The position numbers were made by a program, and so were the translations under genes. Below, piece after piece: positions 19,401-28,386 of a DNA stretch of 52,800 bases (the first letter of the stretch is position 1; every line of letters begins with the position of its first letter). The notes beneath the pieces are model-generated. The model was not told where the DNA came from and ran no database searches. It worked only from the letters and a program-made list of their open reading frames with translations. The stretch is from Shewanella surugensis (lineage in GTDB: Bacteria; Pseudomonadota; Gammaproteobacteria; Enterobacterales; Shewanellaceae). Location of the stretch: the NCBI RefSeq assembly GCF_023284005.1, contig NZ_JAKIKS010000029.1, positions 1 through 52,800 of the forward strand, in the 5' to 3' direction.

Positions 19401-20660
19401 TTAGAGTGCTAGGAAGAGACCTGCTAATGTCGCACTCATTAGGTTAGAAAGAGAGCCCGCGATAACCGCACGGATCCCTAATCTTGCTAAGTCATGACGA
19501 CGATTTGGTGCCATAGCCCCTAAACCACCCAAAATAATTGCCACAGAAGATAAGTTAGCGAAACCACAAAGTGCAAATGAGATAATCGCTTGCGTTCGGG
19601 CGGTCATCGGCAAGCCTGTTTCAGCCACCAGCATACCGCCATCAGCAACATCTTTTAGATAAGGTACGAAATTTAAGTACGCCACAAACTCATTAACAAC
19701 GATCTTTTGACCGATAAATGAACCAGCAACCAACGCTTCGTTCCAAGGCACACCAATCAAGAAAGCCAATGGCATGAACACATAACCTAAGATCAACTCA
19801 AGGGTTAAACCTTCCATACCGAACCAGCCGCCAACGCCACCAATGATGCCGTTAAGCATGGCGATCAGACCCACAAAGGCCAGTAACATTGCGCCCACGT
19901 TTAAGGCTAAATGCATACCCGAAGAGGCTCCTGCCGCCGCTGCATCAATCACATTTGCAGGCTTATCTGGATCTTCTGGTAACTCATCCATATCATTTTT
20001 AGGTGTTTCGGTTTCTGGATGCATCAGTTTAGCCATTAATAGACCACCCGGTGCCGCCATGAAAGACGCCGCCACTAAATATTCAATCGGTACCCCCATT
20101 TGCGCGTAACCCGCTAAAACGGAACCCGCAATAGAAGCCAAACCACCCACCATAATGGCAAATAGCTCAGAGTTAGTCATGGTTGCAATGAAAGGACGTA
20201 CAACTAAAGGCGCTTCAGTTTGACCGACGAAAATATTCGCCGTTGCAGACATAGATTCAGTACGACTGGTACCCAGCGCTTTTTGTAACCCACCACCAAT
20301 GATACGAATAACCCATTGCATGATGCCGAGATAATAAAGAACAGCGATAAGAGAAGAGAAGAAAATAATAACAGGTAATACGTTTACAGCAAAAATGAAA
20401 CCTAATTTAAAGTGAGCTAAATCACCAAATAAGAATCCAATACCGTCAGACGCATAGCCTATTACATTCGATACTTTATCAGACACAGCTTTCAGTATGT
20501 CTTTACCCATTGGTACATATAAAACAAAGCCGCCAAGTGCCGCTTGAATTGCTAACGCACCAAAGACAGTGCGCTTGTTGATTGCTTTTTTGTTATTCGA
20601 TAACAAAAATCCAATCAAAAGTAAGGTGAACACCCCTACTAAGCTCATAAGTATATTCAT
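19401..20660 (-). CDS. nupC: Concentrative nucleoside transporter, NupC/CNT family
   Basis: NupC-type CNT proteins import nucleosides across the cytoplasmic membrane, driven by an ion gradient. The 419 residues contain about ten hydrophobic helices. Family hallmarks are seen: the N-terminal 'FGALAIQAALGGFVLYVPMGKDIL', the 'SMSATANIFVGQTEAPLVVRPFI' hairpin segment with the conserved GQTEAP, and 'LPMTARTQAIISFALCGFANLSSVAIILGGLGAMAPNRR' in the second repeat. It lies next to tsx and the deo operon and is transcribed the same way with its own 5' region. Ion use (H+ versus Na+) and base preference cannot be read safely. Confidence 0.95.
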   Translation of the reverse strand: MNILMSLVGVFTLLLIGFLLSNNKKAINKRTVFGALAIQAALGGFVLYVPMGKDILKAVSDKVSNVIGYASDGIGFLFGDLAHFKLGFIFAVNVLPVIIFFSSLIAVLYYLGIMQWVIRIIGGGLQKALGTSRTESMSATANIFVGQTEAPLVVRPFIATMTNSELFAIMVGGLASIAGSVLAGYAQMGVPIEYLVAASFMAAPGGLLMAKLMHPETETPKNDMDELPEDPDKPANVIDAAAAGASSGMHLALNVGAMLLAFVGLIAMLNGIIGGVGGWFGMEGLTLELILGYVFMPLAFLIGVPWNEALVAGSFIGQKIVVNEFVAYLNFVPYLKDVADGGMLVAETGLPMTARTQAIISFALCGFANLSSVAIILGGLGAMAPNRRHDLARLGIRAVIAGSLSNLMSATLAGLFLAL

Positions 20661-20834
20661 TAACCATCACCCTATTGTTAACATTTTTTTAATTATGTTG
20701 TTAATCAACCTTTTTCCAGCAGCGATTATACCCGAGCAAAAAATGAAAAACTCTGTTTAGAACGATTTTTTGACGTTTTATTTCATTAACATTCTCATCA
20801 AACAAAAAATATCTTATCATTATATATCAATAAC

Positions 20835-21620
20835 TCACTGTAGATTATAAAGTTCAATGGAATTGGCTAACATCTGTTTTGAAACCAGAACACCTGATTT
20901 TTTATGCATTTTTGCCATTTTATCGATAATTAAATGTAAAATACGCGCAATATTTGTACTTTCAAGCGGTTTTTTTGACGGTTCTTGACTGAGATCGGTC
21001 TCAATCACAAAGGCATTCAACGGAAGTTCATTAACGGTTTTTTGCAGCTTTTTTGCATTAGCATTCAATAAAAGTGGACCTATGCCAATTTTAAAGCCTA
21101 ATGCGTAATAGGCCTTCGCCAACTCTGGCGCGCCAGAAAAACCATGAATAACACCCGCCTTTTTAGGCTTAAAAGACCTCAGATTAGACAACACCTCACC
21201 ATGGGATTTAACAACATGTAACATTAAGGGTAAAGCATAGTGATCCGCTAAGCTTATTTGTCCATGAAAAGCCTCTAGCTGCTTTTGCCAAGGTGTTTGA
21301 CAGAGTTTGTCTAGTCCACACTCCCCCAAAGCCACTAACTTGTTATTATTTTTATTTTTTTCAAGTATTCGGCTTAACGCATCGAGATCTTTACCGATAT
21401 GATCACTCAAATACCAAGGATGAAATCCCAACGCAAAAAGACAGTCATACTCAGTGGCTATTTGAATTTGTTTTTGCCAATTCACTGGTGAAACCCCAGG
21501 TAGTACAGCTGTATTCACGCCTCCGGCCCTCATTTGCTTAAATAAGTAAGCTCTATGATCATCAAAATCATCAAAATCCAGATGAACATGGGTATCTATT
21601 ATCGAATATTGTGCTGACAT
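20835..21620 (-). CDS. TatD-family metal-dependent hydrolase
   Basis: TatD proteins are TIM-barrel metal-dependent DNases or related hydrolases. All metal ligands of the family can be seen: THVHLDFDDF near the N-terminus, ALGECGLDK (Glu), LMLHVVKSHGEV (His), VIHGFSGAPE (His) and VIETDLSQEP (Asp). Its 261 residues match. In Shewanella-type genomes a TatD paralog lies between prfC and nupC, as here. It is one of several paralogs, so a gene symbol is not assigned; the true substrate is open. It follows the prfC terminator and is probably expressed alone. Confidence 0.9.
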   Translation of the reverse strand: MSAQYSIIDTHVHLDFDDFDDHRAYLFKQMRAGGVNTAVLPGVSPVNWQKQIQIATEYDCLFALGFHPWYLSDHIGKDLDALSRILEKNKNNNKLVALGECGLDKLCQTPWQKQLEAFHGQISLADHYALPLMLHVVKSHGEVLSNLRSFKPKKAGVIHGFSGAPELAKAYYALGFKIGIGPLLLNANAKKLQKTVNELPLNAFVIETDLSQEPSKKPLESTNIARILHLIIDKMAKMHKKSGVLVSKQMLANSIELYNLQ

Positions 21621-21681
21621 TCATCACTCCACTTATCTGTACTATTTTTTAAACTTTTAATCATCATATCTCACAGAAACA

Positions 21682-21707
21682 AAAACAGAGCAATAAAGCT
21701 CTGTTTT
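21682..21707 (-). terminator. Rho-independent terminator of prfC
   Basis: AAAACAGAGC (21682-21691) and GCTCTGTTTT (21698-21707) form a perfect 10-bp stem with a 6-base loop and a T-tract on the minus strand. It lies 24 bases after the prfC stop. Confidence 0.85.
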
Positions 21708-21730
21708 AATTATGTTTTCAGCAAAAAAAT

Positions 21731-23311
21731 TTAATTTTCTCGGGTTTTCGCAAACTGAATGTCAGGATAACGCTCCATAGACAGATTCAAGTTCACCATA
21801 GTCGGCGCAATATAAGCTAAATTATCTCCGCCATCTAAGGCTAAATTGATACTGCATTTACGTCTAAACTCTTCGAGTTTACGCTCATCCTGACAATACA
21901 CCCAACGGGCGGTCGCAACATTGATCGCTTCATAAATCGCTTCGACTTTATATTCCGATTTTAAACGCCCAACGACTACTTCAAACTGCAGTACGCCCAC
22001 AGCGCCGACAATCAAATCATTGGTATCGAGTGGGCGAAAGACCTGTACTGCGCCTTCTTCTGCTAATTGCACTAACCCTTTGAGTAACTGTTTTTGCTTT
22101 AATGGATCTTTCAGGCGAATGCGGCGAAACATTTCAGGCGCAAAGTTAGGGATCCCTGTAAAACGTAATTTTTCATTTTGAGTAAAAGTATCGCCAATCC
22201 GGATAGTGCCATGGTTATGTAAACCAATAATATCACCAGGATAAGCCACCTCTGCACGATTACGATCGCCCGCCATAAAGGTCAATGCATCACTCACATT
22301 GACATATTTACCTAGACGGACATGGTGCATTTTCATCCCTTGCTCATACTTACCTGAGCAAACACGCATAAAAGCAACTCTATCTCTATGCTTGGGATCC
22401 ATGTTGGCTTGAATTTTAAAAACAAAACCACTGAATTTTTCTTCATAGGGCTCAACCGTACGCATTTCAGTTGCACGCGCTTGGGGCGTTGGCGCCCACT
22501 GTGTGATACCGTCAAGAATATGATCCACACCAAAATTACCTAACGCAGTACCGAAGAAAACCGGCGTTAACTCGCCTTTTAAGAAAGCGGCTAAATTAAA
22601 CTCATGGGAAGCACCCGCAACTAACTCCATTTCTTCACGTAATTCATCGGCATAGCTGCCTAATGCTTTATCCAATTCGGGGTTATCTAAACCTTTAATA
22701 ATGATTGAATCTTGAATGGTATGACCCATACCATTCTGATATAAAATCACTTCATCGCGTAATAAATGATAAACCCCTTTAAACTCTTTACCTGAGCTGA
22801 TCGGCCAAGTGATCGGTGCACAGGCAATATTTAATACCGACTCAACTTCATCCATTAAATCGATAGGATCACGAATATCTCGATCGAGTTTATTCATGAA
22901 GGTGACAATAGGTGTATCACGTAATCGAGTGACTTCCATTAATTTAATGGTTCGCTGCTCAACCCCTTTCGCCGAATCGATAACCATCAAACAGGAATCC
23001 ACTGCCGTTAATGTACGATAGGTATCTTCAGAGAAATCTTCATGACCAGGGGTATCCAATAAGTTGATTAATGCATCATTATAGGGGAACTGCATCACAG
23101 AAGTGGTAATGGAGATCCCACGATCTTTTTCCATTTCCATCCAATCAGATTTAGCATGCTGACCCGATTTCTTTCCTTTTACGGTACCCGCTTTTTGTAA
23201 TGCGTTCCCGAATAAAAGGACTTTCTCTGTAATGGTAGTTTTACCCGCATCTGGGTGAGAGATAATAGCAAATGTACGACGCTTATCGACCTCAACATTA
23301 TTGGCTGACAT
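21731..23311 (-). CDS. prfC: Peptide chain release factor 3
   Basis: RF3 is a translational GTPase that removes RF1 and RF2 from the ribosome after termination. GTPase motifs are intact: SHPDAGKTT (G1), [13 protein letters not shown] (G3) and MNKLDRD (G4). The C-terminal part matches the RF3 domains, for example [20 protein letters not shown]. The frame is open upstream to 23338, but the ATG at 23311 is preferred because AAGG lies five bases ahead and [20 protein letters not shown] matches the family N-terminus; the protein is then 526 residues. The promoter, leader and first eight codons exist as a second, diverged copy at 23676-23857. Confidence 0.97.
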   Translation of the reverse strand: MSANNVEVDKRRTFAIISHPDAGKTTITEKVLLFGNALQKAGTVKGKKSGQHAKSDWMEMEKDRGISITTSVMQFPYNDALINLLDTPGHEDFSEDTYRTLTAVDSCLMVIDSAKGVEQRTIKLMEVTRLRDTPIVTFMNKLDRDIRDPIDLMDEVESVLNIACAPITWPISSGKEFKGVYHLLRDEVILYQNGMGHTIQDSIIIKGLDNPELDKALGSYADELREEMELVAGASHEFNLAAFLKGELTPVFFGTALGNFGVDHILDGITQWAPTPQARATEMRTVEPYEEKFSGFVFKIQANMDPKHRDRVAFMRVCSGKYEQGMKMHHVRLGKYVNVSDALTFMAGDRNRAEVAYPGDIIGLHNHGTIRIGDTFTQNEKLRFTGIPNFAPEMFRRIRLKDPLKQKQLLKGLVQLAEEGAVQVFRPLDTNDLIVGAVGVLQFEVVVGRLKSEYKVEAIYEAINVATARWVYCQDERKLEEFRRKCSINLALDGGDNLAYIAPTMVNLNLSMERYPDIQFAKTREN

Positions 23312-23470
23312 GTTAACCTTGAAATTCATGGAGTTCACAAAGGCCGCAATTATAGCCGCTCCATAATCGAAAGACTACCAAAGGAGAGAGATATCTCACT
23401 TAAAATCGATTGCGACAAGGCGTCCTTACTGAGAAGGGATGAGCAATCAAGAAAACTCATTGATTCATTT
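23312..23470 (-). promoter_or_regulatory. prfC promoter and leader (copy 1 of a duplication)
   Basis: Reading leftward, a perfect -10 box TATAAT (complement of 23349-23354) sits 38 bases before the prfC start, without a good -35. Upstream lies a conserved block with the palindrome GAGATATCTC (around 23388-23397). This whole stretch, together with the first prfC codons (from 23288), recurs at 23676-23857. Confidence 0.5.
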
Positions 23471-23654
23471 ATTAGTAACGCTCTAGAATCAAAGAGGATT
23501 AATAGACTTTACTTGTTATTCTACCGCAAATAAAATCAATGACATCTTCGACCCACAAGCAAAAACGGCTTAAGCGAGTTGCTCAGCTTATTAACTTAAC
23601 CTTTCAGCCATTTTTGTCCACGCTAAACGCGTATAACAACATCCAATAAAACCA

Positions 23655-23699
23655 TCAATATTCGCTGCTAATAACGACCTCGACATTATTGGCTGGCAT
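23655..23699 (-). pseudogene. Truncated prfC start (prfC')
   Basis: Within the duplicated block an ATG (complement of 23697-23699) opens a frame reading MPANNVEV and then VISSEY before a stop. The first eight codons copy those of prfC (MSANNVEV) with one change, after which the sequence leaves prfC completely. It is a 14-residue remnant behind a copied, weaker promoter (TATATT for TATAAT), not a functional release factor gene. Confidence 0.65.
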
Positions 23700-23857
23700 G
23701 TTAACTTGGAATACATGGCATCGACAAAGCCTAAAAATATAACCGCTCCATAATCGAAAGACGACCCAAGGAGAGAGATATCTCACTTAAAATCGATTCC
23801 TAAAGGGTATTCTTAGTGAGAGGTCAAAAGCAATCAAGAAGACTCATTGATGGATTA
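23676..23857 (-). repeat. Diverged duplicate of the prfC 5' region
   Basis: About 180 bp match 23288-23470 in the same orientation, 387-388 bp apart. The best conserved part includes identical runs such as CCGCTCCATAATCGAAAGAC and a further identical run of 31 bases around the GAGATATCTC palindrome (copy 1 from 23382, copy 2 from 23769). Divergence is higher at both ends. The block ends where the IS982-like element begins (23862), so duplication and insertion may be connected. The 200 bp between the copies (about 23471-23675) hold nothing recognisable. Confidence 0.85.
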
Positions 23858-23948
23858 ATTAACCTGAACTCGGGATAAGAAATTGAACTAATAGCCCTCT
23901 TTGTGATCAGAACTTTCGACCAAGATTAATCAATCACGCAGAGGGCAT

Positions 23949-24905
23949 ATGGATAAGTTAGTAGATATATTTTGTAATGCCGATGATTTTTATATTATTT
24001 TTATTCCACAGTGGGAACAACAATGTCTAACCGATGGACGCGTAAACGTAAGCGTTCTGGTAGGATGACAATGAGTGAAATCATGACGATTATCATTGCC
24101 TTCCATACTTCCCATCATCGATGATTTTAAAAACTTCTACACAGGATATTTAGCGCGTTTCTTTAAATCAGAATTCCCCAATTTGCTGAGCTACACCCGA
24201 TTCCTTGAAGTCATGCCTAACGCTGTTATACCGCTCTGTAGCTACTTTTCATCCTTAAAAAGTGAGGCAACAGGGATAGAGTTTATTGATTCAACGAGCA
24301 TTAAAGTCTGTCATAATTTACGAATACCAAGACATAAGACCTTATCAGGCTTAGCGAGTCGAGGAAAAGGCACCATGGGATGGTTTTATGGGTTTAAACT
24401 TCACCTCATAGTCAATCATCAGGGGGGTATCGTTGCCGCAAAAATCACGCCTGCAAATGTACATGATACTAAGCCAGTTAAAGAAATGGTCGTTAATTCA
24501 ATGGATAAACTCTATGCTGATAAAGGTTACATTAGCAAGTGAGTTACTCGAACGGGGTGTGAGTTACTCGAACGGGGTGTGAGTTACTCGAACGGGGTGT
24601 GAGTTACTCGAACGGGGTGTGAGTTACTCGAACGGGGTGTGAGCATCGTGAATAATGTCCGTAAAAATATGAAAGCCAAAGCGTTATCATTATGGGATAG
24701 AGCGATGTTATCTAGGCGGTTTATCATAGAAACAATCAACGACCAGTTAAAAAACATCTCACAAATAGAGCATACTAGACACCGAAGTGTGCATGGTTTC
24801 ATGCTCAATATAATAGGCGGTTTAGTGGCTTATCAACTCAAAGAGAGAAAGCCACAACTTAATATAACATCAGCTGAATTCAACGCGATGGCAGTGATGC
24901 GTTAA
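23949..24905 (+). pseudogene. IS982-family transposase, multiply broken
   Basis: The DDE transposase can be followed through several lesions. From ATG 23949 it reads MDKLVDIFCNADDFYIIFIP. Near 24042-24044 one base seems lost, shifting the frame (then KRKRSGRMTMSEIMTIIIAF). Near 24119-24122 one base is gained, restoring frame at DFKNFYTGYLARFF. The catalytic-region segments GIEFIDSTSIKVCHN and NVHDTKPV follow, up to GYISK, where a stop (24540-24542) precedes five 20-bp tandem repeats. The C-terminal part resumes at ELLERGVSIVNNVRKNMK and runs through RRFIIETINDQLKN, which holds the likely catalytic Glu, to TAA at 24905. The element cannot make its own active transposase. Confidence 0.9.
24541..24640 (+). 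repeat. Five perfect 20-bp tandem repeats inside the transposase
   Basis: The unit GAGTTACTCGAACGGGGTGT occurs five times head to tail without a mismatch. In the last copy it encodes ELLERG plus the first base of V in the transposase frame, so the unit is a piece of coding sequence that was copied. Because 20 is not a multiple of three, each copy shifts the frame. There are no spacers, so it is not a CRISPR array. Confidence 0.98.
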
Positions 24906-24977
24906 ACCGATCTGAGGTTAATTAGTAAGTTACTAGAATAAAAAATTAGTCTCTCTGAAAAAGTATAAAGGAGAATT

Positions 24978-25014
24978 AATCGACTCTATTTTACGCTTTC
25001 AAATAGAATCGATT
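24978..25014 (-). terminator. Possible terminator hairpin behind nlpI
   Basis: AATCGACTCTATTT (24978-24991) and AAATAGAATCGATT (25001-25014) form a 14-bp stem with one mismatch and a 9-base loop, 20 bases past the nlpI stop. No T-run follows on the minus strand, so it may stabilise the 3' end rather than terminate by itself. Confidence 0.5.
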
Positions 25015-25034
25015 CTATCTCTTTAGCGGTAAAA

Positions 25035-25943
25035 TTACTTAGCAGCTTGCTTAGCCTGTTGACTTAGCATCTCACCAATTTTGGCCAATTCTAAACGAGA
25101 ATAACGATATTCAATAAAATCATAAATATTAGTGGCTAATGCTAATCTAAAGTAATTAGCAGCATCAATCGTTTTTCCATCTGCTAACGCAATTTTTGCC
25201 ATATAAAAATACGCTTCACATAATCGCTCAGCATATTCATTAGGGTAAGTTAACCCAACTTTAGTAGCCGCAAACACTTTTTCTTTGCTGATTTTACCCA
25301 AATAATAATCAACCAGTACACTGGACCAAGTATTATTCGCTAAATGAGCACGATTATGCTGCATTCGCGTCATCGCTTTTTCTGGATTCACTTCACGTTC
25401 AGTCAAATATAGCCACAGCACACGATAACCATCTTTTAAATCAGCCGCATAAAATAGCTCCATATCATCGGTAGCTAGTTTAGCTCGACCGCCATAATAA
25501 AGGGCAATACCTCGATTTAAATAAGCATAGTCATAACTAGGTTCTAACTCTAAGGCTGCATCAAAAGCTTCATATGCCGCTTCAAACTCCCCCTCTTGGG
25601 TATCATAAATACCAAGAAAGTTATAAGCATCTGCCAACTCAGGTTGTATTTTCAATGCTTGCATGAAATCAATACGGGCCAAAATCCGTAAACCAACACG
25701 ATCATAAATGACACCACGATCATAATGAAAACGGGCTCGCTGCTCATTGGATAACTCGGCTTTAGCAAGGATCTCATTTAACTTCGCTAAGGTAATTTCA
25801 AGCTTATAATCAGGATGAACAGGTGCAACTAATAACCTTCCTGATTGACTGTCTGAATTCTCTGGTGTCGAAACACATGCTGTCAGTACAAAAACTATCC
25901 CCATCATCACGATAACAACAGCAGCTCGCATTTTTTGATTCAT
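25035..25943 (-). CDS. nlpI: Outer-membrane lipoprotein NlpI
   Basis: NlpI is a TPR-repeat lipoprotein which, in E. coli, adapts peptidoglycan endopeptidases to the protease Prc. The N-terminus is a lipoprotein signal (VIVMMGIVFVLTAC, with the lipid-bearing Cys about residue 23). TPR helices follow, including 'RARFHYDRGVIYDRVGLRILARIDFMQALKIQPELADAYNFLG' and 'AYEAFDAALELEPSYDYAYLNRGIALYYGG'. The 302 residues match the family. It lies downstream of pnp on the same strand, the conserved order in gammaproteobacteria, with the pnp terminator between. Confidence 0.95.
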   Translation of the reverse strand: MNQKMRAAVVIVMMGIVFVLTACVSTPENSDSQSGRLLVAPVHPDYKLEITLAKLNEILAKAELSNEQRARFHYDRGVIYDRVGLRILARIDFMQALKIQPELADAYNFLGIYDTQEGEFEAAYEAFDAALELEPSYDYAYLNRGIALYYGGRAKLATDDMELFYAADLKDGYRVLWLYLTEREVNPEKAMTRMQHNRAHLANNTWSSVLVDYYLGKISKEKVFAATKVGLTYPNEYAERLCEAYFYMAKIALADGKTIDAANYFRLALATNIYDFIEYRYSRLELAKIGEMLSQQAKQAAK

Positions 25944-26048
25944 CCATTTAACCTTATTAGTTTGCTCATTGCATCAATCATAGCAATCCCTCAAGCCAAG
26001 AGCTATGAAAGTCATCTATATCAGTACCAATTAATTAATATTAGATAC

Positions 26049-26074
26049 AAAAAAGGAGACGCTAACGTCTCCTT
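26049..26074 (-). terminator. Rho-independent terminator of pnp
   Basis: AAGGAGACG and CGTCTCCTT (26053-26061 and 26066-26074) form a perfect 9-bp stem with a 4-base loop, followed on the minus strand by a T-run. It is 22 bases past the pnp stop. Confidence 0.85.
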
Positions 26075-26095
26075 ATCATTTAACATACTTATTGG

Positions 26096-28207
26096 TTACT
26101 CAGCAGGCACTTCAGCTTTAGGTTGTGCTTCTTTCATTGACAACCTAACACGGCCTTGACGATCCACTTCCATTACTTTGACATTGACCTCTTGGCCCAC
26201 TTCTAAGTAATCGGACACATTGGCAACGCGCTCTTCAGCGATTTGAGAAATATGAACCAAACCATCTTTACCTGGAAGGATAGTCACGAAAGCACCGAAA
26301 TCAACAATACGAACAACCTTACCTTTATAAACAGTGCCGACTTCAACTTCAGCTGTGATCTCTTCAATACGACGAATCGCTTCTTGTGTCGCCTCTGCAC
26401 TAGAAGAAGCAATCTTCACTGTTCCGTCATCTTCCAGTTCAATCGTTGTGCCTGTTTCTTCAGTCAATGCACGGATGGTTGCACCACCTTTACCAATGAC
26501 ATCACGAATTTTTTCAGGATTAATTTTGAAACTAGTAATTCGAGGTGCATGATCAGATATATCGGTACGATGCTCGCCAATAGCTTGATCCATCACATTC
26601 AAGATATGAACACGTGCGCCATAAGCTTGTTGTAATGCAATTTGCATAATATCTTTAGTGATACCTTCAATTTTGATATCCATTTGCAAAGCAGTAATAC
26701 CCTCACGGGTACCAGCCACTTTAAAGTCCATGTCTCCTAAGTGATCTTCATCACCTAGAATGTCAGAAAGAACAACAAAATTATCGCCCTCTTTAACAAG
26801 ACCCATAGCAATACCGGCAACAGATGCTTTAATTGGTACACCCGCATCCATCAACGCTAAAGAAGTACCGCATACAGAAGCCATTGAACTAGAACCATTT
26901 GATTCTGTAATTTCCGACACTACACGGATACTATATGGAAATTCTTCAGCTGAAGGCATAACCGCATTCATACCACGCCAAGCGAGCTTTCCATGACCAA
27001 TTTCACGACGCTTTGGCGAACCCACCATACCTGTTTCACCAACAGAATAAGGAGGGAAGTTATAATGAAGCATGAAACGATTAGTGTACTCGCCCATGAT
27101 GCTATCGACTTTCTGTGCATCACGTTCGGTGCCTAAAGTACAAGTGACAAGCGCTTGAGTTTCACCACGAGTGAACAATGAACTACCATGAGTACGCGGT
27201 AATACACCTGCCATCACACTGAGTGCACGAACCATATCAGGCTCACGACCATCAATACGTGGATTCCCGTCGATGATACGACTACGAACCACTTTCTTCT
27301 CTAAACTGCTCAGTAACTTATCCGCCTCGCGTAGATCAAGATCAGCATTCTCTTCAACTAATTTAGCGATTGCAGCTTTCTTCAATGCACTCACCGCATC
27401 ACGACGCTCATGTTTAGCCGTAATTTGATACGCGGCCGTTAGTTCGGCTTCGGCTAATGTTTTAATTTTTGAAACTAAATCTTGATCTTCAGTGGCTGCT
27501 TTCCAATCCCAAGTAGGCTTACTTGCTTCAGCTTTTAGTTCACCGATCGCTTTAATAACAACTTGCTGTTGATCATGGCCATAAACAACCCCGCCTAACA
27601 TCACTTCTTCTGGTAGGGATGCAGCCTCAGATTCAACCATCAATACGGCGCCTTCAGTACCGGCAACTACAAGGTCTAAATCACTGTCTTTAAGCTGACT
27701 GATCTCAGGGTTTAGTACATATTCACCATTGATATATCCGACACGAGCCACACCTAGTGGTCCGTTAAAAGGAATACCTGAAATAGACAAAGCAGCCGAT
27801 GTACCAATCATTGAAATAACATCGGGATTAATTTCAGGATCAACTGAAACAACAGTGATCACCACTTGAACTTCATTTTTAAAGCCATTTGGGAATAATG
27901 GACGAATTGGACGATCAATCAAACGTGCAATCAGTGTTTCGTTTTCAGAAGGACGCCCTTCACGTTTGAAGAAACCACCTGGGATTTTACCAGCGGCATA
28001 CGTCCTTTCCTGATAATTAACGGTTAGAGGAAAAAAGTCACGACCTGGCTCTTCAACTTTCTTCCCTACAACAGCAACCAAGACTGTGGTATCGCCCATA
28101 CTTGCCAAAACAGCAGCGTCCGCTTGACGTGCAATAACCCCAGTCTCTAAAGTGACTGTATGCTGACCATATTCAAAACTCTTTACGATTGGATTCACGT
28201 GAACCAT
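26096..28207 (-). CDS. pnp: Polyribonucleotide nucleotidyltransferase (PNPase)
   Basis: PNPase is the phosphorolytic 3'-5' exoribonuclease of the degradosome. The 703 residues contain two RNase PH-like domains (the first with [25 protein letters not shown], the second with [20 protein letters not shown] and the catalytic-region [19 protein letters not shown]). A KH domain follows ([20 protein letters not shown]), then an S1 domain ([16 protein letters not shown]). The ATG begins [14 protein letters not shown]. In E. coli rpsO and pnp form one operon; here a plus-strand GGDEF/EAL gene separates them, so pnp must have its own promoter in 28208-28386. Confidence 0.98.
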   Translation of the reverse strand: MVHVNPIVKSFEYGQHTVTLETGVIARQADAAVLASMGDTTVLVAVVGKKVEEPGRDFFPLTVNYQERTYAAGKIPGGFFKREGRPSENETLIARLIDRPIRPLFPNGFKNEVQVVITVVSVDPEINPDVISMIGTSAALSISGIPFNGPLGVARVGYINGEYVLNPEISQLKDSDLDLVVAGTEGAVLMVESEAASLPEEVMLGGVVYGHDQQQVVIKAIGELKAEASKPTWDWKAATEDQDLVSKIKTLAEAELTAAYQITAKHERRDAVSALKKAAIAKLVEENADLDLREADKLLSSLEKKVVRSRIIDGNPRIDGREPDMVRALSVMAGVLPRTHGSSLFTRGETQALVTCTLGTERDAQKVDSIMGEYTNRFMLHYNFPPYSVGETGMVGSPKRREIGHGKLAWRGMNAVMPSAEEFPYSIRVVSEITESNGSSSMASVCGTSLALMDAGVPIKASVAGIAMGLVKEGDNFVVLSDILGDEDHLGDMDFKVAGTREGITALQMDIKIEGITKDIMQIALQQAYGARVHILNVMDQAIGEHRTDISDHAPRITSFKINPEKIRDVIGKGGATIRALTEETGTTIELEDDGTVKIASSSAEATQEAIRRIEEITAEVEVGTVYKGKVVRIVDFGAFVTILPGKDGLVHISQIAEERVANVSDYLEVGQEVNVKVMEVDRQGRVRLSMKEAQPKAEVPAE

Positions 28208-28386
28208 TCCTTAAATTTAATTACCTTAATTACGCGCGTTAGTATACTTCATCTTGACAGGATAGATAAAGAGCAGAGATTAAATGACAAAGCCTTAACT
28301 TTTCTCTAAAGTGATTAATGAACAACAAATGGAAGCTATTCATCGTATGCATATCGACTTAGCGATATAGAAAAGGACCAAAAAAG

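Larger units (their letters stand above)
23862..24918 (+). mobile_element. Decayed IS982-family insertion sequence
   Basis: A transposase pseudogene of IS982 type is bounded by imperfect inverted ends: ACCTGAACTCGGGATAA at the left (23862-23878) and, at the right (24902-24918), the complement ACCTCAGATCGGTTTAA (12 of 17 matching). The flanks carry a direct repeat TAATTA (23856-23861 and 24919-24924), which fits a target duplication, although it is palindromic and AT-rich. The length of 1057 bp includes about 80 bp of internal tandem expansion, so the ancestral element would be about 990 bp, normal for the family. It lies between the prfC duplication and nlpI. Confidence 0.85.

Noticed and set aside
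24541..24640. CRISPR-like array
   Set aside because: The five 20-bp units abut with no spacers, and the unit is transposase coding sequence.
24584..24808. Minus-strand open frame across the tandem repeats
   Set aside because: It is the antisense of the transposase C-terminus, with no start context or recognisable product.
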